The notes under the pieces: model-generated
The model's input: the letters and a program-made list of their open reading frames with translations, nothing else
The model's database searches: none
Told to the model about the DNA's origin: nothing
In this document: positions 1 through 10,300 of the stretch, one piece after another
Numbering within the stretch: position 1 is the stretch's first letter
Layout of the letters: each line of letters begins with the position of its first letter
Assembly (NCBI GenBank): GCA_028565635.1
Contig: JAOXYB010018318.1
Location: 1-18,350, forward strand
Reading direction: 5' to 3'
From: Phoronis ovalis
Taxonomy: Eukaryota; Phoronida; Phoronidae
DNA: 18,350 nt
Made by a program: the position numbers and the translations under genes

Positions 1-180
1 TTATCGTTTCGCTAATTTCTTCTAAGTTATCGATATTATCGTATAATCGATAAAAACCGTATTGCGAGCTTTACTGGTAATCAGTATTTTAATTTTTTCT
101 TGTTTAGAGATCCTCTCTTTGCCTACTAGTTTGTGAAAATCGGCAAGGTATTTTTCAAGAATCACTGCACAAAAAAATTA

Positions 181-236
181 CACAAAAATTCATGACCCCC
201 CCTTTTGCCTTGCACAAAAATTCGTGACCCCCCCCA
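181..236. repeat. Two-copy 32-bp tandem repeat with CATGACCCCCCC-type units
   Basis: CACAAAAATTCATGACCCCC starts at 181 and CACAAAAATTCGTGACCCCC at 213. A partial earlier unit (CACAAAAAAATTACACAAAAA) lies just upstream. The C tracts resemble the C-rich ends of the hAT-like elements in this window, but no inverted end was found. Confidence 0.5.
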
Positions 237-2116
237 TGGTAATTTCTGACCAGTCCCTTAGATCACCAGACACTCCTTGACAGGTCCAGACAACCACAAA
301 ACCCTCCTAATAAGTAATGTAAACATTGTTTGTAATTATTGACTTACAAAACTTATCTACAAAGGAATTACAGGGCAAATCTGAAATTCTGTCAGCAGAA
401 AAAATTACAAAAAATTACATGCTATTATAAGCCAGTGCTATTCTTTATAATACACAATATAACAGTATAATAACTGGCAAATGTAAGAAATTAATTAGAA
501 TAGAATATTAACCAGAAAATGTGTTTCTGGGGGATGGGGATCAGTATTGGACCTGTTTCATATACCTAGGAAAATGCCAAACGAAAAATTAACTCATACT
601 TCTATCCAAAATGTTGAAAAATTAACAAATGTTTTAACAAATTGAAGGAAAACCAACAATGCAATCTCATAAATACTAGACCCAATATCCTGAATCATAT
701 TTTGAGGTAACCGTTACAGGATAAATCAAGTGTACCTCCAGCCTAATAGCTAGGGGTACAATTAATACTTGAACATATCTGTGTGTAGTTATCACATGAA
801 TTCCTTTTAATCCCACAGTAGAGATATTATTATATCTGAAACTTTTAAACTACTTCAATTAAAGATTGCAAAGTAATAAGACTACTCACTAGAGAAAATC
901 AGGTGCCATGTTTTTTTATCAGTGTTTTATACAAAATCAATCTAAAAGGTGCTCAGCCCACACACATGTAAGTTCTGAAGTATACAAAGCGAAATGCAAT
1001 TTATTCCAATACACTTGTAATATATGTAATTTCTATCCATAAATCAATTGGTTAAAAGAATAAGAGAGGTATTGGAAAACTTACAACATAATAACTCGTG
1101 TAATTCTGGGTATTCATGCTCGTTAATCAAAATGCGCGAAAAAGATATTCACTTAAGAAACGGGTATGGTTTTAACCCTTGTCTTGCTTAGAGTCTATTT
1201 CTCACGAGTCTCACTTAGGGTCCAAATTTCGTGGTGAGTCCTGCTTTATGCTTCTTGAAAATTTTTAATTGTGGATAGTAAACCAATTTTACATGGGGGC
1301 ATGCTGAGGGTCCATTTTAAACCTCCTCAATCTCTAGTTTGGGTCCGTAACGAGCCACAATTAACCACATTTTAATGGAGTGCCCCACAGAATAAAAACT
1401 TCAACTAAAGCCTGGCCAAATATTTTATTTTCACAACACAAAATAATATTTTCAGTTATAATGATTATATTTAAAGATTATTAAACATAAGATTAATAAC
1501 TTTATCAAAAAAAATTTAACAGTATCAAAAAAATCATTTTAGACTTATGCAAGTCTAAAACCAGGTGTGACATATCTGAAAATGGGACTGAAATATTGGT
1601 GTTAATACATACATGTTAGCAGTATACTTGCATTGAGGCATAGAATAGGCACTGAGACAGCCCTACTACTTCACAATATGCCATAATTATTTATATATTT
1701 TTCTTCCCACTCCTGCTCATTATTTAACATCACATTCCCTACAGAATTAGAGTCACTCAAAGTATTTTTTATATTACTTTAATAGCATTTTTGTTTTAAT
1801 TATAGACTACGAACTAATGCTTTTTTTTTACAAAAGCATTATTACATAACACTATGTCATTGAACTGTAATTTATTTTCTTTACCTAGCCAGGTTTTGAC
1901 TGTGCTCGTTCTGCATTTATAAAGTTTGTAAAATAAGCAGATTTTTTTTTTTACTGACATATTTGCAATCAAATATTGAGTGATATTTAAATATGTATTA
2001 ACAGTAAAATTGTCAGTTAGGGATATCTTTCTTGGCTTCACACAGTCCTTTATTAGCCTGTAGACAAGCAAGGCTAGGTATGGTAATTAATTTACTATCA
2101 ACAGGTTTAATTTTTT

Positions 2117-2541
2117 CCTGGGGAGGGCACATTGGTCAAATACTGGGTCAAAATGTGTGAACGAAAAATCGTGCAAAAAGGGGGTATTTTTTATCAACCA
2201 GGCATGTAACATGGTTTTCGCAATAAGCTAGGGTACATATTTAAGTGCAATACTGAAAAATAGGGTGTTGTTTTTATATGTTATTATTGCCTGTAAATGG
2301 GTGCTTTTCATCATCAGATCCTGATGTGTAAAAAGGGTATGGTTTTACTCATTGAAGTCAGAGGGTATGTTTTTCACCGTCAGAAACCGATGCGTAAAAC
2401 GGTATCTTTTTACATGCCTATCTACCAAAGGGGTGCTTTGTTAGCAAGCTTATATTCACGTTTATGATGCTATTTTTAAACCCTATGTTTGCGTATGTGG
2501 ACCCACTGTTAACACAAGTGACCAACCCCCCCCCCCCCGGG
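2117..2541. mobile_element. Second, diverged polyC-capped hAT-like element
   Basis: The element begins CCTGGGGAGGGCACATTGG and ends with GTGACCAA, a run of 13 C and GGG. The left inner sequence around TTGGTCAAATACTGGGTC resembles the reverse complement of the right end (TTGGTCACTTG...GTGGGTC). The near-repeats AATTTTTT at 2109-2116 and AATTCTTT at 2542-2549 differ at one position and fit an 8-bp target-site duplication. The interior repeats GGGTATG-TTTT units, with GATGYGTAAAA recurring 66 bp apart at 2323 and 2389. The architecture matches the element at 15810-16123, reversed: polyG/polyC caps, then a GGGTACC/GGACCC-like step, then a T-rich or A-rich ladder. Copies are old and diverged. Confidence 0.55.
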
Positions 2542-3125
2542 AATTCTTTGCAGGCTAATGTTCACAAACTTAAATAAACAAAGGTCAGCTATATCTGAGC
2601 TCCTTATCCAACACCTGTTGGTGCAATTCAGAATTAATCTGCTAAAAGCATCCTGCAATTTATTAGACTCCAAGCAAAAAAACAAACTGCATCTAATAAT
2701 AGGCAGGTTGTTTTGATTTGGATGCCTAACAAACAAACAATTACAGGGAGGAAAAGTTCAGTTAGAACTTCCTCAAATGCCACTGACTATAATTATATCC
2801 AAATTTGGGAAAGCTCCAGATTATGTATTTTTGTCAGCAGCAGATAATTTATAGAGAAACATGGAGGATACTCAATCGTTTAAGCAAGGATATCTTTGCT
2901 TTAAGTGATGCAGCAATGGATTTGTTAATTTTGCAGAAAGGGTGAACATTTTGAACTTGACTGATCCATTTGACCTGTTCACAAATGCATTTTGGAATAT
3001 AAATCTAAAGGTTCAAACGAGAGGCTTTGCATTTATATACAGAAATAAGAAATTAATGCAGTGGATGGCCTTGATCCCTGGTTGGTTTTTACTTAAATCA
3101 AAGGAAAATTTATAATATTAAGGGA

Positions 3126-3131
3126 TTTATT
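3126..3131 (-). terminator. Poly(A) signal AATAAA of the 100-aa protein gene
   Basis: TTTATT on the plus strand reads AATAAA on the minus strand, about 32 nt after the stop codon at 3163-3165. That predicts a very short 3' UTR. The hexamer is common in AT-rich DNA, so position is the main support. Confidence 0.5.
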
Positions 3132-3162
3132 GCCTGTCACTATACAAGTTCTAATTACAAAA

Positions 3163-5584
3163 TCATCTCAACAAATCACGAACCTGCTGCATCATGCCAT
3201 TCCTGTATGCATTAATCTGTTGCTGTTGTTGCTGCTTTTTGGCGTTAAACTTCTCCATGATAGCAGCTTCATTTGGGTAACGAGACACTCTGTTATAAAC
3301 ACTTAGCTGTTGCTGATCATATGGATTGAAAGGTTTGGCACTGAGATTATACTTAAACTGCTGAAAAAAAACACCAAAAATATCCATAATTTTACTTGAA
3401 TACAATATCTTACAGGAGAGATTTATATGCAATGGAATTTTGACTCAATATCGTATCTCTTTTTTCTTATCTAAATTTTTTTCCTGAGTTGTCAACAGGT
3501 TTTTTTTTACCTTTTACTCAAAGTGATTGTGGTCCTCAGACACTTTTCACTTTCTTTATAAATAAATCTTTTTAAACAGCACCTAAGAAAATTAATTCAA
3601 GTTAAACAAGGGTCTGTTCCTCACCTTTTGGCTTAGCTAATGGAAACGCCAACAGAGCATTGCACATTATTTATTAGTCCCAGGTTTTAACCAATTAAAT
3701 TTGAACAATTCTTGCCAAAAGCAATATCATACAATGCAAAAACTTAAGTTTTCCCACCAACTCACGTTGGAACAACATGATGTCAACAAGAACAGGAAGA
3801 ATTATATTATTCTTTAACAATACACATCATATCCAACTTTTAAAAAGTTTTCATTTATACAAAGTACAAACTCAGTATAACTACAATAAAAAATTATAAA
3901 TAACTATTTTTAATTATTGCAGCAACATATCCCAGCAGTGTTTGAGCTTCACGAAAAAATGGCACTGGCCAAAACACACAAATTTTTGTTGTTTTAATTT
4001 TTTTTCACTATTAAATATAGAAAATCACACTAGTCGATAGAACAATGACATCTGCTCCAGAATTTTAAAAATTCTTATCATCACATTTATTTCATGTCTA
4101 TACATAATTAGAGCCAAATTTGTGCATAAATAAATTTCACCATATTATACTGTCCAAAGCATAATTTCATATCAACATTTTAAATCATAATTACCAACCA
4201 CAGAGTTAGGATGTCGTCCCTTTATCTTATCAACAATATGTACTTAAACCTAGGTAATTTAATTAATGCTACTTTGGTGCATGGCCAAGTTTTAACTACC
4301 TTTTATTTTCAGCTCAGTTGAGGGGGTTTTAATAAAAATTCTGCATGGTTGGAGGAAAATCCATCTTCTTAGGGTGACTTTGATTAAATTTCAGCTGTCT
4401 TTATATTCACATTGTATGCATCTTAATTGCTACAATACTGTTCAATACAGCAGCCTTCTTTATTTGACAGAACCTTAAATAGTTCAGATGTGATGCAGAA
4501 GCCAAATTTTGTCGACTGTACTTACAAAATTGGCTGACTGCTTTGTTGATACATTAAAAACAATATTTTTTAGAACTTGATTTAGTAAAGTTAAAATTAC
4601 ACTTAATTTGCTGGGAGGGACGTAAGTAGGCAGCAGTCTTCTCAAACTATACTATGGTAGTTAGCTTACGCAATGTTCACTTATCAGCAACATGCCTGGA
4701 TTGATTAGTGTAATAGCGCATAATACAGCACAACACTACAAATGATGTCAATATAGCGAGTTCAGCACCAGCTGAAGGGTTCAACATTACCGTACACACA
4801 TTTTAGATAATGAAAGATTTAAACAAAATACTTCTCGATACAACCTTTTGAGCATTTTCCCCATTGGTTTGAAACAGAAACAATATTATGAAACTCCTAC
4901 CCCGGATCACCTACTTCTGGATTTGACCATTAATAAATAATATTAATAATCTGACATACACTGTCTCGTAAATTTGCAATTTTAATTAAAATAAATGGAA
5001 AAAATCCCAACTGACTAATCTTAGTTATCGATGGATCAGACAGAAATATATTTTGAGACTTCACAATATATGTCATCGCCGCTATAATGCGATTGTTACG
5101 ACTACAGAACCCTGTATTTTTGCCATAGTATATTTAAATGTCAATCGCCATTTTGAGATTGCCAGCTGGTTGCTAAAAATAGAAATTGCGGTTTTGATAT
5201 AAAATCCACAAATCCAAAAATAACAATTTGAAATGGCTCTTTTACAAGCATCAGAATACAACAAGGTGTATCATTGCAATATTCATTCAAAACTTTCTAA
5301 GAAATCCTCTGTTTCTACGATTTTTTAAATGTTTTGGTTTTGAAGAACGCAATCCATGACCACGATTTTTCAAAACACACCATAACATTGGAATCTAAGG
5401 CGTTAAAATGCTCATTTTTATCCATGACAGCTATTCAATTTTAGCAATTGTTTACCACAAGTATCGTCAGATGTCTTACCTCTTGAGTCATATCATTAGG
5501 TGTTACTTGTCGCTTCTGTCCTAAGTGAAATTTAGATAAATTTGCGCTCTCATTTTGTAAAAAGAGAGCGCCATCAGAAATCAT
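3163..5584 (-). CDS. Small Gln-rich protein of unknown family, complete, two exons, 100 aa
   Basis: Coding exons are 5584-5480 (35 codons) and 3360-3163 (65 codons plus stop), joined by a phase-0 GT-AG intron of about 2.1 kb with donor GAG|GTAAGA and acceptor TTTTTTTCAG. The ATG at 5584-5582 is preceded by an in-frame TAG 27 bases upstream with no other Met between, which fixes the start. The protein opens MISDGALFLQNESANLSKFH. Its second exon contains KPFNPYDQQQ, SRYPNEAAIMEKFNAKK and a run of six Gln, then INAYRNGMMQQVRDLLR at the C-terminus. There is no signal peptide or membrane segment, and the C-terminal third looks helical, basic and amphipathic. A poly(A) signal lies 32 bases past the stop. 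Two exons that join in phase, good splice sites and a close poly(A) signal make this a likely real gene. I do not recognise the family and assign no function. Confidence 0.75.
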
Positions 5585-7309
5585 ATTGCTACATGCAAAA
5601 TGGCTGTTCTATCTGCCTCCCCACGTCTTTCAGTTTGTCTTATAAAAGTTGTTTTCCTCAAATTAACTTTGAGAATGTCCAAGAGACTTATCAACAAAAA
5701 ACGATAAGGTATAATTCTTAAATAATAATTCAAGCATCTTGATTTCAAAAGTGCCTAGATTTAACGTAATTTAATAATTAAATAATTATGAGTTTTAGAC
5801 GAGTATGGTTTTGTTACAATGATTATGATTGGACATCTGTATTTGAACTTCACTTGCACCTAGCAGTTACTTCTACCTCCCTTTACAGAAATTTTTACAA
5901 TGTCAACAGGTGTATGTACAGGTGGCGCCATATACAAGTGGGGGAAAATGTCACGGTAATATAGAGCAAACCATTGCTTAAGAATATGAGACTGATAATG
6001 TTGCTGTTTTGTAAACATTCAAGATGACAGCAGAGAATATTTTTTTCTAAATTGCATTCCTGAATACCTGATGAACTTATGACCTAGAGATTGTAAATTG
6101 TTTCACTCCCAGCTGGGTGGTGACTTTCATAAACGAGGTGAGGGGTCGGGCATGGTTATCACCATTCTCAATTCCGAAATGGGGTAACATTTCGAGCATG
6201 ACGATATCTATTCATACATATTATCCGTATAGCCTCTTTTTTTTTAAACAAATTTTGTAATTTATGCAAATCGTGTTTAATGACAGGACATTTGTCCAAA
6301 AAAGTTGTATTTACAGTTTTTTTTGAAAGATTTAGCTTGATCTCCAGGGGAAGGGTTACTAACAGTCAAGTCAATGTATACATGTACCACCCAACAGGCC
6401 CTTTTTCTAGCTCCTGCATTTACCACAGGGTGTTTTTCACGGTTTGAAGTCTTATTTACCACAAGATACATTTTTCTTGTTGGACATTTATTACTGGGTA
6501 TCTGTTCAAAAAATATTCAATTGCTACAGGACGTATTTCTTGGAAAAGGCATTTATAAGAGATATGAAAATTTTCCAAATTAGAATAAAAGGAAAACCAT
6601 GTAAACAGTATAAATATTTATTATAATAGCTCTGTATTAAAAGCACTGGGTCTGATAAATACAAAAAATAAAAAGAGTAAACATTCAACAATAGAGCAAC
6701 ATGTATGATATATACAAATTTTGGGAAATTTCATCTTAGAGCTGTTCCTATAAATATTATCAAGGTTGGGGATTGAAACGTAGGTTGTACAAAGTTTCAA
6801 TCACGAGGGGGGGTTAGAAAAAGTTTTTAGTATTGGCAAGCTCATATTTATTATGATGGGAGGGGGAGGTTAAATATGAAAGGGAGAGGTGACAAATGTT
6901 CAGGTACCCATTCCCTGGTAATTTTTAAAGGAACAGCCCTAAGTACATTTATGAGAATTGCAAATTATTGCAAGCATACTTTTCCTAAGCAAGAATTTAA
7001 TAACAGTAAGACAAATTTTTTTTGTTGTAGAAAATCTTTTTGAACAGGTGCATTCCAAGACACAAAAACAAAAATTCAACGAAAAATCAAATGTTTCATA
7101 GTAAATATTCCTTTTTAAGTTCTTTTTTGAATGTTTGTTTTGCCCCTTATTCCCAGATTTTTTTAACATTACTTTACAATTATGTATCTGTGAATCATCC
7201 AATATAAAAAACTCGACTTATTCTGTAGTTTCATTAATGTCCTCAATCACTCCAACATATAGTTTTGTTTTTACTCCTCAAAACACTCATTTTGAACATG
7301 TATAACAGT
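5585..7309. other. Intergenic region between the 100-aa gene and the DNAJC9 3' end
   Basis: It must contain the 5' UTR and promoter of the 100-aa gene (near 5585-5950) and the 3' UTR of DNAJC9. A minus-strand ATTAAA at 6996-7001, about 310 nt past the DNAJC9 stop, is one possible poly(A) signal. The 207-bp TTAG element at 6736-6942 lies just beyond. Small open frames near 6277-6626 and 6939-7202 have no recognisable content and are judged chance. Confidence 0.4.
6736..6942. mobile_element. Short inverted-repeat element with TTAG ends (207 bp)
   Basis: The terminal 30 bases, beginning TTAGAGCTGTTCCTATAAA, match the reverse complement of the right end, beginning TTAGGGCTGTTCCTTTAAA, with about five mismatches. 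Inside is a perfect 9-bp hairpin, GATTGAAAC at 6771-6779 with GTTTCAATC at 6794-6802, and two G-rich tracts near 6806-6815 and 6856-6866. No clear target duplication is visible unless TTA/TAA itself is the target. It is too short to code for anything and sits in the intergenic DNA downstream of DNAJC9. Confidence 0.55.
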
Positions 7310-10300
7310 TTACTTTTTTCCCTTTCTTTTTCCAGAGCCTGCAGATTTTTCTTTTTTGTCCATTTGTCCATATTTAGCCTCCAAATCTGCAATAATGCCA
7401 CTGAACTGTCCTTGTCGAGATTGTTGATTCTTTAAAATTAGAGCTTGGAGTGATCCATGTTCATTTAACCCAAGTTCTTTTGCTGCAGCCTCTGCCTCTA
7501 TCGCCTCTTCTTTGGCCTAATAAAGTTACAACAGTCTAATTGTTACTATTAATCCCACAATGTACAAATAAAATACACTTTATAATAATGTTCACAAAAA
7601 TAAAGTATACTCCAAAACACTGTCAAAATTATTGGGAAACTTCTTTTTTTGTATACAATAAAGATCAAACAGTAGTTAATTAAAAATTTCCTCAGTTTCC
7701 CTGCATGTCCCTTTGTTCTGAAGTAAATTCAAACACACTAGTTAAATTTTAACAAGCTCATTTTATTAGGCCAAGCTATCATGCATTTTTAAATAATTGG
7801 GTATTTATATTGTTTTGTTTTTGAATGAACAGAGTTTGAAGGCCTATTTATTGCCCATTATTTTCCCCTTCCTTTTGCTCTCCGGTGGTGACAATATTCT
7901 ATTCCACTACACATTAATTACATAGAAACTTATTATATTTTGTAGTTTATTCTCACCTGATGATTTATACATAAAAAAGATACCATAATCCCATTTATTC
8001 ATCATTTCTAATAACAGTTTTAGTCAGCACACAATCCCTTTTATCATATCCAAAATTTAATATTGTGCATAAAAATAACTCTTGCCTTTCTTTTCCTAGC
8101 AGCTTGTTTCTTTGCTTTTTCTTTACTAAACTGGTCAAAATCAGGCAACTCTTTAGATTTGATTAATTTTGTCAAGATTTTTCTGAATCTTGACTCATCT
8201 TCAACTGTCGCACACAAAACACTATCGATGATATCGTCTATGTTACCCGTTGAGTCTAAATATGCCGATTTTAAATCTTCCAATTCTGCATTTGAGCCTA
8301 GAACACAGAATTCAAACGGACAAGTTTACGCATATCAAAGTAATGGGGCAATCACATGCTCTAAACTTTGTATGGTTCCTTACGTTTGCATCCCCCTGTT
8401 AATTTTGATAAAGCCACCAAGATGCACACAGTGAGACAGACAACGTTAAATCAGTTTGGTATCAAATAAATGAGTTAGGTAACTGACACCATACATAGCC
8501 CTAAGAAATCCACAAAAGTTATAAGGGAAAAGCCCTGTGTTAACCAAAGTACAATAAAAAAAAAGATGCTACAACAAGAACATCATCATTTGTGTTACTT
8601 TATGCAAATAATGTTAAAAATATAAACTAAACACTTGATTTTAGTATCAGTATATGCTACCTTGATATTTCCTTTCAAAATCCTTTATGTCCTTGACAGA
8701 CACCTTAGAAAATAGTAACCTCCAGTAATCATACCAATCTCTATCCTGGGGAATGTCATTTTCATCGTCCACTTCCCCTTAAAAACATAAAATTGATAGT
8801 ATGAATATTCCAAATTATAAAACAGTACCTAAAAGAATAGTATCAGCAGATTTGATAAAGTTTGTAACAAAGATCAGATAACGAAACATAGTGAGGATGT
8901 TGGTTCAATCCATGGCACAAAATCTTTTAGTAACCATACTGCGATTATATAAGTTTAGTACAAGGTCACTAGATTTGCTACAAGTCCTTGAGGATTTAAA
9001 TTTTTTTTTGTGTAGTTAATTAGATTTGATTCTTGTTAAATAAAAAATTTTGCCAAAAAAATCCACCGCCTGGATGGCGTATATGATAGTGACATATACT
9101 GAATAGTGAATAAAGACATTTTTTGTAGGTAATTGTTTTATTTGCAACAAAAGTACATCATACTAATCAAAATAATTTTAATAAATTTAAATAATAATAA
9201 AAAAAAAATTCCAGAAAGATTTGTAGCAAGTCTACAAAGTCACTGATTCAGCTTTATAATGCAACTGGAATGTCAGCATCAACTACATCTACTGTTGATC
9301 TCATAATGTATAAATAATCAAAATTCCGCAATAACTTTGGGAAAAACATAATTTCCTTCAAAGCACTTGAATAAAAGTGGAAACGGCGACACAACCTAAT
9401 GTAGAACGTGGTATTTTGAATTTTTCAAATGCTCATTTTTTTATGAAAAATGTTTTAAAAACTTGGACGTAAAATCAACATAGAAAACAAGTATCTCGCC
9501 AGATTTACATGGGAAATCAACACTAAAGGAAAACGATGGTAATTTGCATATCAATTGAGAAGTATACCATCCGTGTAAACAATCTTTTGTCTAGCACTTG
9601 CGTAACATGAAGTTTACTAAGGGACACTCCCAAAAAGTAGCGAGAAGCATGCCGCTTAAAAGGAAACTATCCGATTATACCAAATAAATTATAAATAATA
9701 TTTTGAAACTTCATAAGAAAGAAAATAGTCACAAACATATTTACACTTCGTAAACGTTATGGAACAGAAACTCCCATATGGAATGTTTTGGCAATGTTTA
9801 CATGTAATGTAATGTTACATAGCAAAACTGTGATAATCATCACAGTGATTTTGCATATTTTGTATGTTTTGGCATTGGATTGTGCATAAAGCTCTTCTAA
9901 CTACCCTCCTTATGATCTGGCGAGATAATTGTTTCCTATGTTGATTTTACATCCAAATTTTTAAAATATTTTTCATAAAAAAATGAGCATTTGAAAAATT
10001 CCAAATACTACGTTCTACATTAGGTGGTGTCGCCGTTTTCACTTTTATTCAGGTGCCTTGAAGGAAATTATGTTTTCCCAAAGTTATTGCAGAATTTCGA
10101 TTATTTATACATTATGAGATCAACAGTAGCTAAGTAGTAATATGCAGAAAACATTTGAAAACAATGCACATAGATCTTTACACAGCATAATGGCACTGCA
10201 TTTTTGATAAACATTACGAAAGTCACAGATATTCTGTCGAAAAGATGAAATAAAGAAAATAAAGCAAATGCTTTTTAGTAAAATTCAGTTTTTCATACAC

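Larger units (their letters stand above)
1..3125. other. Left intergenic region without a confident gene
   Basis: Apart from the tandem repeat at 181-236 and the hAT-like element at 2117-2541, this stretch is AT-rich DNA with frequent stops in all frames. At 28-54 two TATCGAT-type motifs face each other (TATCGATA at 28-35). The minus strand is open from about 68 to the edge. Around 1160-1380 there are GGGTATGGTTTTA and GGGTCC steps reminiscent of the hAT-like interior, perhaps a decayed fragment. Confidence 0.5.

Noticed and set aside
2509-2736. 75-residue minus-strand ORF ending in a Gly run
   Set aside because: Its tail is the C run at the end of the other hAT-like element; the rest shows no family.
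8063-8434. 123-residue plus-strand ORF
   Set aside because: It is antisense to DNAJC9 exon 4, whose minus-strand reading matches the family.
8900-8925. tRNA-like B box (GGTTCAATCC)
   Set aside because: No A box at the right spacing and no acceptor stem; a decayed tRNA-derived SINE cannot be shown.
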